64,000 nt of DNA from Sphingobacterium sp. SYP-B4668 (lineage in GTDB: Bacteria > Bacteroidota > Bacteroidia > Sphingobacteriales > Sphingobacteriaceae). The notes under the pieces are model-generated. The model was not told where the DNA came from, made no database searches, and saw only the letters and a program-made list of their open reading frames with translations. Positions 34,628-42,626 of this stretch are shown here, in pieces (position 1 is the stretch's first letter; each line of letters begins with the position of its first letter). Location of the stretch: NCBI RefSeq assembly GCF_027627455.1, contig NZ_CP115483.1:4960001-5024000 (forward strand). The letters run 5' to 3'. The position numbers were made by a program, and so were the translations under genes.

Positions 34628-35506
34628 ATGATGGCGCAAAAAGAGTTTAAATCCTTCTGGAGGGACACCTTTAGCTCAGGGTCTCCAATACCAATTGTTA
34701 TCATTGGTCAGGTGGGTCTTTTTGTCTTGATTCATATCTTTGACCTGCTTGCCGAAACCAAGATAATTACAAATCCACTATACGATAACACGGTCCAATA
34801 CTTGAGTTTACCGCTAGGTATAGATCGGTTTATGGAGCAGCCGTGGTCGCTATTCACATACTCATTTGTCTATACGGGTTTATTCAGAATCCTATTCGAT
34901 TGTCTTTGGCTGTACTGGATTGGAAATTTATTTCTAAATTTTCTAAATAGCAGGCAACTATGGTTTATCTACGCCTCGTCCCTATTTCTAGGGGGGGGGA
35001 TTTATCTAGCATTGGGTCAGATTCCTTTCCTAGCAAATAGCCCGCAAACAATTTTAAATACAGGGTCGATGGCATTGGCCGGTGTAGTTGCCGCCACGGC
35101 AACGCTAGTTCCACATTCAGAAGTACGACTTTTGCTATTGGGTAATTTGAAGTTGAGGACTATTGCATGTGTATATTTCGGTTTGGAAATCGTCTTCTAT
35201 GCACTTGTCAATAAAACTGCGGCTGCTACATACGTATGCATAGTGCTTTGGGGCTTTCTATTTATGCGAACCCTACAACAGGGCAAAGATTGGAGCAAGA
35301 TTATGCTTTTCAAACGTAAACCGAGAGTTAAACTACAAGTCGTCCATCAACGTAAAGAGTACGCATCATATAGTATCTCTACAGCTAGTGACCTTCCCAA
35401 CCAAGAGGAAATAGACCAAATCCTTGACAAAATTTCCTTATCAGGTTATGACAGCTTGACTTCACGGGAGAAGGAAATATTATTTAAAGCAAGTAAGCAA
35501 GATTAG
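34628..35506 (+). CDS. Degenerate (probably inactive) rhomboid with C-terminal cytosolic tail
   Basis: A 292-aa rhomboid-fold membrane protein. Aligned by hand to its neighbour, the serine region LVGASGAIYG corresponds to LNTGSMALAG: Ser147 remains but the GxSG context is lost. The catalytic His aligns with Tyr202 (TYVCIVLWGF), and the His/Asn pair of helix 2 becomes Arg87/Asp91 (LFRILFDCL). Such a protein cannot use the Ser-His dyad and resembles eukaryotic pseudorhomboids in principle. The last 40 residues (EIDQILDKISLSGYDSL, ending REKEILFKAS) form the conserved tail seen in Bacteroidota rhomboids (DUF6576-like). Two adjacent methionines start the frame. It probably assists or regulates the active rhomboid. 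Confidence 0.85.
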   Translation: MMAQKEFKSFWRDTFSSGSPIPIVIIGQVGLFVLIHIFDLLAETKIITNPLYDNTVQYLSLPLGIDRFMEQPWSLFTYSFVYTGLFRILFDCLWLYWIGNLFLNFLNSRQLWFIYASSLFLGGGIYLALGQIPFLANSPQTILNTGSMALAGVVAATATLVPHSEVRLLLLGNLKLRTIACVYFGLEIVFYALVNKTAAATYVCIVLWGFLFMRTLQQGKDWSKIMLFKRKPRVKLQVVHQRKEYASYSISTASDLPNQEEIDQILDKISLSGYDSLTSREKEILFKASKQD

Positions 35507-35511
35507 GGAGA

Positions 35512-36627
35512 ATGGCAAAGATTCGTTTCTTGAAAAAAAAACTGGGTTTTCTGAGCAAAGCTGTATTCTTCGCCAATACACTGGCTGTGGCTGCGCTATT
35601 GCTAAGTTATTCAGCATCTTTCATCAATCCTAAGATATTTTGGTTCATTGCCTTTTTTGGTATTGCTTACCTCCCTATTCTGCTCATAAATATTGGATTC
35701 GTAGGCTATTGGCTGATGCGAAAACCGAAATATGCGCTGATTTCATTACTGACTATTATATTAGGTTGGAATCTACTGACCAAACACTGGAATTTTGGAG
35801 GTGGAGATATCCAAAAGGTATCCGTCGCAGATAGTAGTATTCGAGTATTGAGTTTCAATGTGCATTTGTTTAAGATTGCAGAGAAGGCGGAAGAAAAGGA
35901 TTTCAAACGAGAGGTGTTAGGAATTATTGACAGCTTAGAGCCAGACTTAATTTGTTTTCAAGAGTATTATAGCAAAATAAAGGGTAAGCATGTCTATGCC
36001 AAGGAACTGAAAGAAAACTATGGTTATAAATATTGGTATTTTGAACCGGCTTCTGTGAACGACTATGAAGCGTATGGACAAGCTATCTTTTCCAAATATC
36101 CGATAACCCACTCGGGGACGATTGTCAAAAATGAATTTGGGATCAACCGTATCATCTACGCTGATATAGAGAGGGGAAATCAAAAAATCCGGGTGTACAA
36201 TGTTCACTTGCGTTCATTTGCGCTACAGAATGAGGATAAAGAATTTATCCAAAACCCTTCTGGAGAAGCGGACAAAACGAAAACAAGACGTGTCGGGAGA
36301 AAACTAAAACAAGCATTTGCATCACGCAGTGAGCAAGCAGAGGCCCTAAAAGAGCATATTCAGAATACCGAAACCCCGTATCTAGTCATGGGCGATTTCA
36401 ACGATACGCCCATGTCCTATAGCGTGAATCTGATTGGTAAAGGTATGAAAAATGCATTTCAGGAGAAGGGCTCAGGCTGGGGGGTGACGCACTATGAAAT
36501 GTTGCCTATCTTTCAGATTGACTACATCTTGACAAGCCAAGATTTCAACATCCTTAACTATCAAATCGTCAAGAGGAAGCTTTCGGATCATTATCCAATT
36601 TGGGCAGATATTCAATTAAAGCATTAA
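35512..36627 (+). CDS. Membrane-anchored endonuclease/exonuclease/phosphatase family protein
   Basis: 371 aa. Three N-terminal membrane helices (about 18-90, AVFFANTLAVAALLLSYS, FWFIAFFGIAYLPILLINI) are followed by an EEP-fold catalytic domain: IRVLSFNVHLF, DLICFQEYYSK, GDFNDTPMSYS, and the terminal SDHYPIWADI. The metal- and phosphate-binding residues are in place. Members cut phosphodiesters in nucleic acids, lipids or inositol phosphates; the membrane anchor argues for an extracytoplasmic or lipid substrate. It begins 5 bases after the second rhomboid and ends by overlapping the stop codon of the convergent S41 gene. Confidence 0.88.
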   Translation: MAKIRFLKKKLGFLSKAVFFANTLAVAALLLSYSASFINPKIFWFIAFFGIAYLPILLINIGFVGYWLMRKPKYALISLLTIILGWNLLTKHWNFGGGDIQKVSVADSSIRVLSFNVHLFKIAEKAEEKDFKREVLGIIDSLEPDLICFQEYYSKIKGKHVYAKELKENYGYKYWYFEPASVNDYEAYGQAIFSKYPITHSGTIVKNEFGINRIIYADIERGNQKIRVYNVHLRSFALQNEDKEFIQNPSGEADKTKTRRVGRKLKQAFASRSEQAEALKEHIQNTETPYLVMGDFNDTPMSYSVNLIGKGMKNAFQEKGSGWGVTHYEMLPIFQIDYILTSQDFNILNYQIVKRKLSDHYPIWADIQLKH

Positions 36628-38219
36628 TGCATAAAAGATGGATCGAGCAATTTGACGGCTTGATCGATAAAAACATCATGCCTATTCCTCACCTTAAAGT
36701 ACGCATCTCGTCCAAAATAGAAACGCCCAACAAGTGATTCAATATCGGTCTGAATCAGCTGGTGAAGATCATCTTCCTGTCTTTTATTTAAGTGTAGCCC
36801 TTTATTTTTTAAATAGGTCATAAACTCTGCATATTCTTTATCAGGTAAATGGTAGCCTTGTAAAAAATTTTCTATAGAGTAAGCGGGAGATTTTTTTGTG
36901 AATCGCTCGTACACGAATTGTTCAATCAAACTGGAGGAATTTATTTCTCTATATTTGAGACTTACAGCATTCGAATCTATCGGCACTAGGACATCAGGAG
37001 AAATACCTCCTCCGTTGAATACACGATTACCTGCTTTTGTGACAAAGGCTTTCGTATGTTGATAGGTAGTGTCCAGAAGCCACAGCTGCTCTGTCTGGTT
37101 TTGAAAAAACTGCGGATTGAGGGCGTATTTTTTTTGAATATCGCGTCCTAAAGGGGTATAATAGCGAGCTACACTGAGATTCATCGTCGACCCATCCGGC
37201 AACTCGAATCGCTCTTGTACCATACCTTTACCATAGGATCGTCGGCCTACAATGGTGCCTCGATCCAAGTCTTGGATGGCACCAGCAAATATCTCACTTG
37301 CGGAAGCAGAGTTTTCATTGATCAGCACGGCGACCTTGCCTTCAGCAAACTCGCCATCAGCAGCAGAAAAATAATCTTTCCTCAACTCATTATATCCTTC
37401 GGTATAGACGAGCAATTTTTTATCTTTAAAAAATTCACTTGCTAATTGAATGGCCGAGTGGAGATAGCCACCGCCATTTTCTCTAAGGTCGACCACCAAG
37501 CTGCTTGCTCCACGCTTTTGAAGCTCTTTAAGGGCCTTTCTAAACTCTTCCGCGGTTTTAAGGCCGAATCTCCGAATTTTGATATATGCGACGGTGGGCT
37601 TAATAATATATGCTGCATCCAACGAACTAACATTAACCTGATCGCGAATGACTTTAATTGGCTTTCCAAGAAGATATCCTTCCCTTTTGACAAAGATCTG
37701 TAAGGCGCTGCCTCTTTTGCCGCGAATGAGCTTATCTACCTCACTTAAGGGCTTCTGTACACCGGCAATGTTGACATTATCAATCTTCAACAATTGATCT
37801 CCCACTCTAAAGCCTGCCTTATCGGCGGGTCCATTCGGAATAATACTGACGACAAGGAGCGTATCGTTAAGATTAAAGTACTCCAATCCAATACCTTCGA
37901 AAGTACCTTCTAAGGTTTCATTGAAATTTTGTGCCGCTTCGGGTTGCAAATAAGTAGAATACGGGTCTAAATGGGATAATACATGGGCGATAGCTTCATC
38001 CTGTACGCCATCCATATTAAGACTGTCAACATATGTTTTGGAAATGAGGTCCATCATGCCCTGAATCTTATACGTATTGTCAACTCCCAAGGGATCCAAA
38101 ATACCTCCCGAAGCACTTCGTTGTTCATTCGAATAATATTGACCTAAAATGAGACCTAGCATAAGCACCCCACCGTATGTCGCCGCCACAAAAAGATTCC
38201 GTTTTGTATTTTTCTGCAT
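36624..38219 (-). CDS. S41 family C-terminal processing peptidase
   Basis: Carboxyl-terminal protease of 531 aa with an N-terminal membrane anchor (LFVAATYGGVLMLGLILGQYY) and a periplasmic body. It has a PDZ domain (FEGIGLEYFNL, FRVGDQLLKIDNV) and the S41 catalytic core: Ser in NENSASASEIFAGAI and Lys in GRRSYGKGMVQ. These proteases trim or degrade envelope proteins with exposed C-termini. The ATG at 38219 is used; the longer frame starts at a GTG inside a TAnnTTTG promoter element. Its stop codon shares bases 36624-36627 (TTAA) with that of the convergent EEP gene, so no terminator separates the two. Confidence 0.92.
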   Translation of the reverse strand: MQKNTKRNLFVAATYGGVLMLGLILGQYYSNEQRSASGGILDPLGVDNTYKIQGMMDLISKTYVDSLNMDGVQDEAIAHVLSHLDPYSTYLQPEAAQNFNETLEGTFEGIGLEYFNLNDTLLVVSIIPNGPADKAGFRVGDQLLKIDNVNIAGVQKPLSEVDKLIRGKRGSALQIFVKREGYLLGKPIKVIRDQVNVSSLDAAYIIKPTVAYIKIRRFGLKTAEEFRKALKELQKRGASSLVVDLRENGGGYLHSAIQLASEFFKDKKLLVYTEGYNELRKDYFSAADGEFAEGKVAVLINENSASASEIFAGAIQDLDRGTIVGRRSYGKGMVQERFELPDGSTMNLSVARYYTPLGRDIQKKYALNPQFFQNQTEQLWLLDTTYQHTKAFVTKAGNRVFNGGGISPDVLVPIDSNAVSLKYREINSSSLIEQFVYERFTKKSPAYSIENFLQGYHLPDKEYAEFMTYLKNKGLHLNKRQEDDLHQLIQTDIESLVGRFYFGRDAYFKVRNRHDVFIDQAVKLLDPSFMH

Positions 38220-38236
38220 GTCTAGATTTTCCGACA

Positions 38237-38244
38237 CAAAATTA
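38237..38244 (-). promoter_or_regulatory. -7 element of the S41 protease gene
   Basis: TAATTTTG on the minus strand matches TAnnTTTG, 17 bases upstream of the ATG at 38219. Confidence 0.4.
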
Positions 38245-38377
38245 AAGAGTTTTTAAAAATTTTTAGTTATAAATTATCAGATAATATAGTAACAAATCAA
38301 TCTTTATTTAGTTTTTAATCAGGATTTTTACCAAATTTGACGCTGAAACGATAATCGAAATTTAATTCTTCAAAATC

Positions 38378-38947
38378 ATGCACGAAATCGAACCTTTTTA
38401 CAACTGGAGAGACGATTATATTGCTTCTGAAGATGACCGTTCCCCTTTTTTTGGAACCATCTATAACGAGTTTGAATACGACAAACAAATCTACAACTTC
38501 TTGCTGCATCCGCAATGGGATCATTTTGGTTCGAGTACGCTCTATCTAAAAGTCATTTATGCAGATTATGACAAAGGATATGCTATTATCGAATTCATTG
38601 GAGAATGGAATGATGCGATTTATAATGACATTATGATCTTGAAAAGGGAACTGATTGATTTGATGATAGATGAAGGAGTCAACAAGTTCATTTTAATCGG
38701 GGAAAACATCCTTAATTTCCATGCTTCAGATGACCTATACTATGAAGAATGGTTTCAGGATGTTGAAGATGGATGGATTGCGGGGCTCAACTTCCGGGCG
38801 CATGTAATTGAAGAATTCAAAGCTCATAATATTGACTACTATATCAATTTTGGGGGTGTATTTGATCAGATGCCTTGGCGGACGTTAAAACCTAAACAAC
38901 TTTTTCATCATGTGGATGAGCAATTGATGAAGCGCTTGGGTCATTGA
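38378..38947 (+). CDS. Conserved hypothetical acidic protein
   Basis: 189 aa, rich in Asp, Glu, Tyr and Trp, without signal peptide or membrane helix. I do not recognise a named domain. Notable segments are a strongly acidic start (NWRDDYIASEDDRSPFFGTI), a central alternating part (LYLKVIYADYDKGYAIIEFI) and an aromatic C-terminal end (GVFDQMPWRTLKPKQLF). The codon use and low-charge core suggest a real cytosolic protein rather than a chance frame. It sits divergent from the S41 gene and 200 bases upstream of fumC. Confidence 0.7.
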   Translation: MHEIEPFYNWRDDYIASEDDRSPFFGTIYNEFEYDKQIYNFLLHPQWDHFGSSTLYLKVIYADYDKGYAIIEFIGEWNDAIYNDIMILKRELIDLMIDEGVNKFILIGENILNFHASDDLYYEEWFQDVEDGWIAGLNFRAHVIEEFKAHNIDYYINFGGVFDQMPWRTLKPKQLFHHVDEQLMKRLGH

Positions 38948-38988
38948 TGGAGGATTTAAAGAACAAATGCTTGTCTCTATTCAGCAGA

Positions 38989-39001
38989 ATCTCCTGGAGA
39001 T
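38989..39001. promoter_or_regulatory. 13-base palindrome upstream of fumC
   Basis: ATCTCC-T-GGAGAT, just upstream of the presumed -33 element of the fumC promoter. A possible operator; short and unverified. Confidence 0.25.
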
Positions 39002-39004
39002 CGT

Positions 39005-39035
39005 TTTCGGTTTCTGAATTAGTTCATTAACTTTG
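39005..39035 (+). promoter_or_regulatory. fumC promoter
   Basis: TTTC at 39005-39008, a 19-base spacer and TAACTTTG at 39028-39035, close to the Bacteroidota consensus. The predicted leader is about 105 bases, long enough to hold regulation, though no known riboswitch was recognised. Confidence 0.5.
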
Positions 39036-39148
39036 TTAGGTTGAAACCGAGATGTAGATAATGTGGACCTATATGGCAACATTATTTAAGCGAACTCTCA
39101 TCGGCAATCGAGAATACAATAATTAGATGAAAATATAAATCAAACGTT

Positions 39149-40546
39149 ATGTCATTTAGAGTCGAAAAAGATACTATGGGCGAAGTACAGGTACCTGCAG
39201 ATAAATATTGGGGTGCACAAACTGAACGCTCACGTAATAATTTCAAGATTGGACCTGCTGCATCTATGCCGCATGAAATTATAGAGGGATTTGCTTATTT
39301 AAAAAAAGCTGCTGCATATGCCAACCATGAGCTTGGGGTATTGCCTATCGAAAAACGGGATGCAATAGCTACAGTATGTGATGAAATATTGGCAGGCAAA
39401 TTGGATGATCAATTCCCGTTGGTTATTTGGCAGACTGGCTCTGGTACACAATCTAACATGAATGTGAATGAAGTGGTCGCCAACCGTGCGCAGGTATTGG
39501 CGGGATATGGAATTGGTGAGGGTGAACCTGTACTAAAAGCGAATGATGATGTCAACAAGTCCCAATCATCTAATGACACTTATCCTACAGGTATGCACAT
39601 CGCGGCTTACAAAGCGGTAGTGGAAGTGACTATTCCAGGTGTTGAAAAACTTCGTGACACCTTGGCCAAAAAATCTGCAGACTTCATGAACGTTGTGAAA
39701 ATAGGTCGTACGCATTTAATGGATGCTACGCCTTTGACATTAGGTCAAGAATTGTCTGGATATGTAGCACAGCTGAACTATGGTCTAAAAGCGGTCAAAA
39801 ACACACTTGCACACTTATCAGAAGTAGCCTTGGGAGGGACCGCGGTAGGGACCGGACTGAACACTCCTGCAGGATATGATGTGACCGTGGCAAAATATAT
39901 CGCTCAATTTACCGGCCATCCATTCGTGACGGCAGAAAATAAATTTGAGGCCTTAGCGGCCCATGATGCAATTGTTGAGACACACGGTGCTTTGAAACAA
40001 TTGGCTGTATCTTTGAATAAAATTGCTAACGACATTCGTATGTTGGCTTCTGGTCCTCGCTCCGGTATTGGCGAAATCTTGATCCCGGAGAATGAACCAG
40101 GATCGTCTATCATGCCAGGGAAAGTAAACCCTACGCAATGTGAGGCTTTAACAATGGTGGCTGCACAGGTTATGGGTAATGACGTGGCAATCACTATCGG
40201 TGGCACTCAAGGACACTATGAATTGAATGTATTCAAACCCTTAATGGCAGCTAATTTCCTACAATCTGCGCGATTATTAGGAGATGCGTGTGTTTCTTTT
40301 GAGGAACACTGTGCTAGTGGCATAGAGCCTAACCACAAGCGCATTAAAGAACTGGTAGACAATTCATTGATGCTGGTAACCGCATTGAATACGAAAATCG
40401 GTTATTATAAAGCTGCTGAAATTGCACAAACGGCACACCGTAATGGGACCACACTTAAAGAAGAGGCTGTACGTCTTGGCTATGTAACGCCTGAGGATTT
40501 TGATGCGTGGGTGAAACCAGAAGAAATGGTTGGAAACCTAAAATAA
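39149..40546 (+). CDS. fumC: Class II fumarate hydratase
   Basis: Cytoplasmic TCA-cycle enzyme interconverting fumarate and malate; 465 aa, the usual size for the iron-free tetrameric class. Visible family motifs are the signature GSSIMPGKVNP, the substrate-binding GSGTQSNMNVNEV, the catalytic GRTHLMDATPLTLGQE and SSNDTYPTGMH. It is first in a three-gene run with a lipoprotein one base after its stop and an acyltransferase. Confidence 0.96.
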   Translation: MSFRVEKDTMGEVQVPADKYWGAQTERSRNNFKIGPAASMPHEIIEGFAYLKKAAAYANHELGVLPIEKRDAIATVCDEILAGKLDDQFPLVIWQTGSGTQSNMNVNEVVANRAQVLAGYGIGEGEPVLKANDDVNKSQSSNDTYPTGMHIAAYKAVVEVTIPGVEKLRDTLAKKSADFMNVVKIGRTHLMDATPLTLGQELSGYVAQLNYGLKAVKNTLAHLSEVALGGTAVGTGLNTPAGYDVTVAKYIAQFTGHPFVTAENKFEALAAHDAIVETHGALKQLAVSLNKIANDIRMLASGPRSGIGEILIPENEPGSSIMPGKVNPTQCEALTMVAAQVMGNDVAITIGGTQGHYELNVFKPLMAANFLQSARLLGDACVSFEEHCASGIEPNHKRIKELVDNSLMLVTALNTKIGYYKAAEIAQTAHRNGTTLKEEAVRLGYVTPEDFDAWVKPEEMVGNLK

Positions 40547-40547
40547 C

Positions 40548-41084
40548 ATGGGGGAGCCATTGATTAATAAATCATTATTTCTAAAAGCATACCTACTTCC
40601 AATAGTAGGTATGCTTTTGATTTTTGGAGGTTGCCAAGCGAGATCGGATATGCAGGGAGAAGGAGCCGACTATCTTCAAGGTGTATGGCAGCAGGATAGC
40701 ATCCCTAGTCAGGGACAGATGTTGTCATATACTTTACATGAGTTTAAATTCACGTGTGACTCTATCTATGCAAAAATGGACGTGCATACGAAAATCCAAC
40801 GTATCCCAGACAGCTGCTATAATGGCGGTCAGTGGTCGGAATACGCAAAGGCTGTATACGTGGTGAGGGGTGACAGTATCATTGTAGAAGGAATCTATAC
40901 AAAGGCTAACGGCAAACAAAAAATATCGGGCTGCTATAAACAGGGGCAATATCTTCCTCGGTTTCGAATAGCACAGTACAGTCAGGATTCGCTTGTATTA
41001 GAGAGTCGTTATGACCAACGTCCCATCGTGCTGCGTAAAATCAAAGATATCACCTGCGTACCGAAGAAACGCTGGGAGTTGTAA
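40548..41084 (+). CDS. Small lipoprotein downstream of fumC
   Basis: 178 aa. A signal with lipobox LIFGGC (Cys29) indicates a lipid-anchored envelope protein. The mature part has a run of tyrosine, lysine and short beta segments (LQGVWQQDSIPSQGQ, YTLHEFKFTCDSIYA, VVRGDSIIVEG) that look lipocalin-like, and three further cysteines. The start codon is one base beyond the fumC stop (TAAcATG), so the two are certainly co-transcribed. In Sphingobacteriaceae this neighbour is found often and is sometimes wrongly named fumarate hydratase; it has no enzyme motif. Function unknown. Confidence 0.8.
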   Translation: MGEPLINKSLFLKAYLLPIVGMLLIFGGCQARSDMQGEGADYLQGVWQQDSIPSQGQMLSYTLHEFKFTCDSIYAKMDVHTKIQRIPDSCYNGGQWSEYAKAVYVVRGDSIIVEGIYTKANGKQKISGCYKQGQYLPRFRIAQYSQDSLVLESRYDQRPIVLRKIKDITCVPKKRWEL

Positions 41085-41108
41085 TCTTACTACAAATCAG
41101 ATATTCAC

Positions 41109-42113
41109 ATGGAGGGCCATAATATCTATATCAGTAATCTACGTGTAGCGGCTACCATTGGCGTCATCTTGATACATGCAACGACAGGATATCTGCAACA
41201 AGTGCCAATCGGATCATTCAACTGGGATTATGCAAATTGGATGAATGGCTTTACACGTTATGCTGTTCCGATTTTTGTCATGATTTCGGGCGCACTTTTG
41301 CTTCATAAGGAAGAAAGCACATTGGATTTCTATCGTAAAAGGCTTTTGAAAATCGTACCTCCTTTCCTGTTTTGGACATTGGTCTATATCATTTATTATT
41401 TTTGGAAATCTGGTACTTGGGATAATCTTTCTATGCAGCAGATTACATCCATTAGTTGGACCAAATTCAGAACAGGTGCTAATGCCCATCTTTGGTATCT
41501 ATATATGATTATGGGGTTGTATCTTGCTATTCCTTTTTTACGAAAGATGGTAAAACACTGCTCAACTCGTGAATTGGAGCTCTTTCTCCTGATTTGGTTT
41601 GTCTCCCTTTTTATTGTGAACAAAAGATGGCAAGATATTGTAATCCGTATAGACCTGACTTTTTTTACAAACTACATCGGTTACCTCGTATTGGGGTATT
41701 ATCTTTCTATACAGGATTTTAGAAAGTCTCGGATCTGGTTTGTAATCCTTTGGTTGGCAAGCTGCGCATTTACGATTTATATAACACATACCCTCAGTGT
41801 CTCGCAGCAAAAGTATGACCCTTCATTTTATGGCTATGTCCTTCCAAATATAGCAGTCGCTGCTACTGCGTTTTTTGTATGCATAAAGTACTTTTCTAAG
41901 AGGGTAACCTCTCCCCTCTGGATAAGTTTGATTGATAAATATAGCTTTGGGATATACTTAGCGCACATCATCGTATTAAACTATGTGCACCCAGAGCTAC
42001 CTGATGCAATCTGGCTGAAGGTACCGTTGGCAACGATTGCTACATTAGTGGGTAGTGTGCTATTGGTGTACATCATTCAAAAAGTGCCCTATGGGAAATA
42101 TGTATCGGGGTAA
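41109..42113 (+). CDS. Membrane acyltransferase, acyltransferase 3 family
   Basis: Ten-helix inner-membrane O-acyltransferase, 334 aa, that moves acetyl or other acyl groups to sugars of surface polymers. Visible family features: ISNLRVAATIGVILIHAT with the conserved N-terminal Arg and His, and the Arg-rich YRKRLLKIVPPFLFW loop. Third gene after fumC, 24 bases after the lipoprotein. Its stop codon lies in the terminator hairpin. Confidence 0.9.
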   Translation: MEGHNIYISNLRVAATIGVILIHATTGYLQQVPIGSFNWDYANWMNGFTRYAVPIFVMISGALLLHKEESTLDFYRKRLLKIVPPFLFWTLVYIIYYFWKSGTWDNLSMQQITSISWTKFRTGANAHLWYLYMIMGLYLAIPFLRKMVKHCSTRELELFLLIWFVSLFIVNKRWQDIVIRIDLTFFTNYIGYLVLGYYLSIQDFRKSRIWFVILWLASCAFTIYITHTLSVSQQKYDPSFYGYVLPNIAVAATAFFVCIKYFSKRVTSPLWISLIDKYSFGIYLAHIIVLNYVHPELPDAIWLKVPLATIATLVGSVLLVYIIQKVPYGKYVSG

Positions 42114-42152
42114 CACACAAAAGGCGTCATTAAATGACGCCTTTTGTGTGTT
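42112..42152. terminator. Bidirectional terminator after the acyltransferase
   Basis: Perfect 19-bp stem from AACACACAAAAGGCGTCAT to its complement, loop TAA. It starts inside the acyltransferase stop codon and ends 28 bases before the stop of the convergent DUF3127 gene; A/T-rich ends on both sides. Confidence 0.88.
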
Positions 42153-42180
42153 ACACTTTATAAAAATGACTTATCTAAAA

Positions 42181-42555
42181 TTAGAAAGGCAAATCATCGT
42201 CATCTGCACCAGATGAGGAAATATCTACAGGAGCAGGCATATCACCATATCCGGGAGCTGCAGCAGCGGCACTACCTGCCAATTTAGTCACTCTCCATGC
42301 TACCAATGAGTTAAAATAAGTAGTCATTCCGTCTTTGTTTGTCCAAGGACGTCCACGTAAGTTAAATGAAATTTCAATCTCTTCACCAATCGTCAAGTTA
42401 TCAAAGATTGATGTTCTATCTTGCGTAGCTTCAAAACGAATATATTCTACAAATTGTGGATTTTCTGCGTAAGCAACGATCAAATCACGTTTCTTGAATG
42501 ATTCTGTTACCTGCTGAGTCGCCCCAACTTCATGTACTTTTCCTCTAATTTCCAT
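42181..42555 (-). CDS. DUF3127 protein with an SSB-like acidic C-terminal tail
   Basis: 124 aa, cytoplasmic. The first 90 residues (MEIRGKVHEVGATQQVTE through FNSLVAWRVTKL) match the DUF3127 family, thought to adopt an OB-like fold. The linker is Ala/Gly/Pro-rich and the chain ends in D-D-D-D-L-P-F. The last six residues are nearly those of the SSB C-terminal tip (DDDIPF), the hook that binds repair and replication proteins. A role beside SSB on single-stranded DNA, or competition with SSB for its partners, is an inference. Single gene, divergent from the RNA methyltransferase. Confidence 0.85.
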   Translation of the reverse strand: MEIRGKVHEVGATQQVTESFKKRDLIVAYAENPQFVEYIRFEATQDRTSIFDNLTIGEEIEISFNLRGRPWTNKDGMTTYFNSLVAWRVTKLAGSAAAAAPGYGDMPAPVDISSSGADDDDLPF

Positions 42556-42607
42556 AATGCTAAATATTAAACCGTAAAAATAAGCAATTTTTGACTACAA
42601 GATTAAC

Positions 42608-42615
42608 TAACTTTG
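42608..42615 (+). promoter_or_regulatory. -7 element of the RNA methyltransferase gene
   Basis: TAACTTTG, 11 bases before the ATG at 42627. It lies inside the longer frame that begins at a TTG (42591), which supports the internal start. Confidence 0.45.
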
Positions 42616-42626
42616 CCAAAATTACT

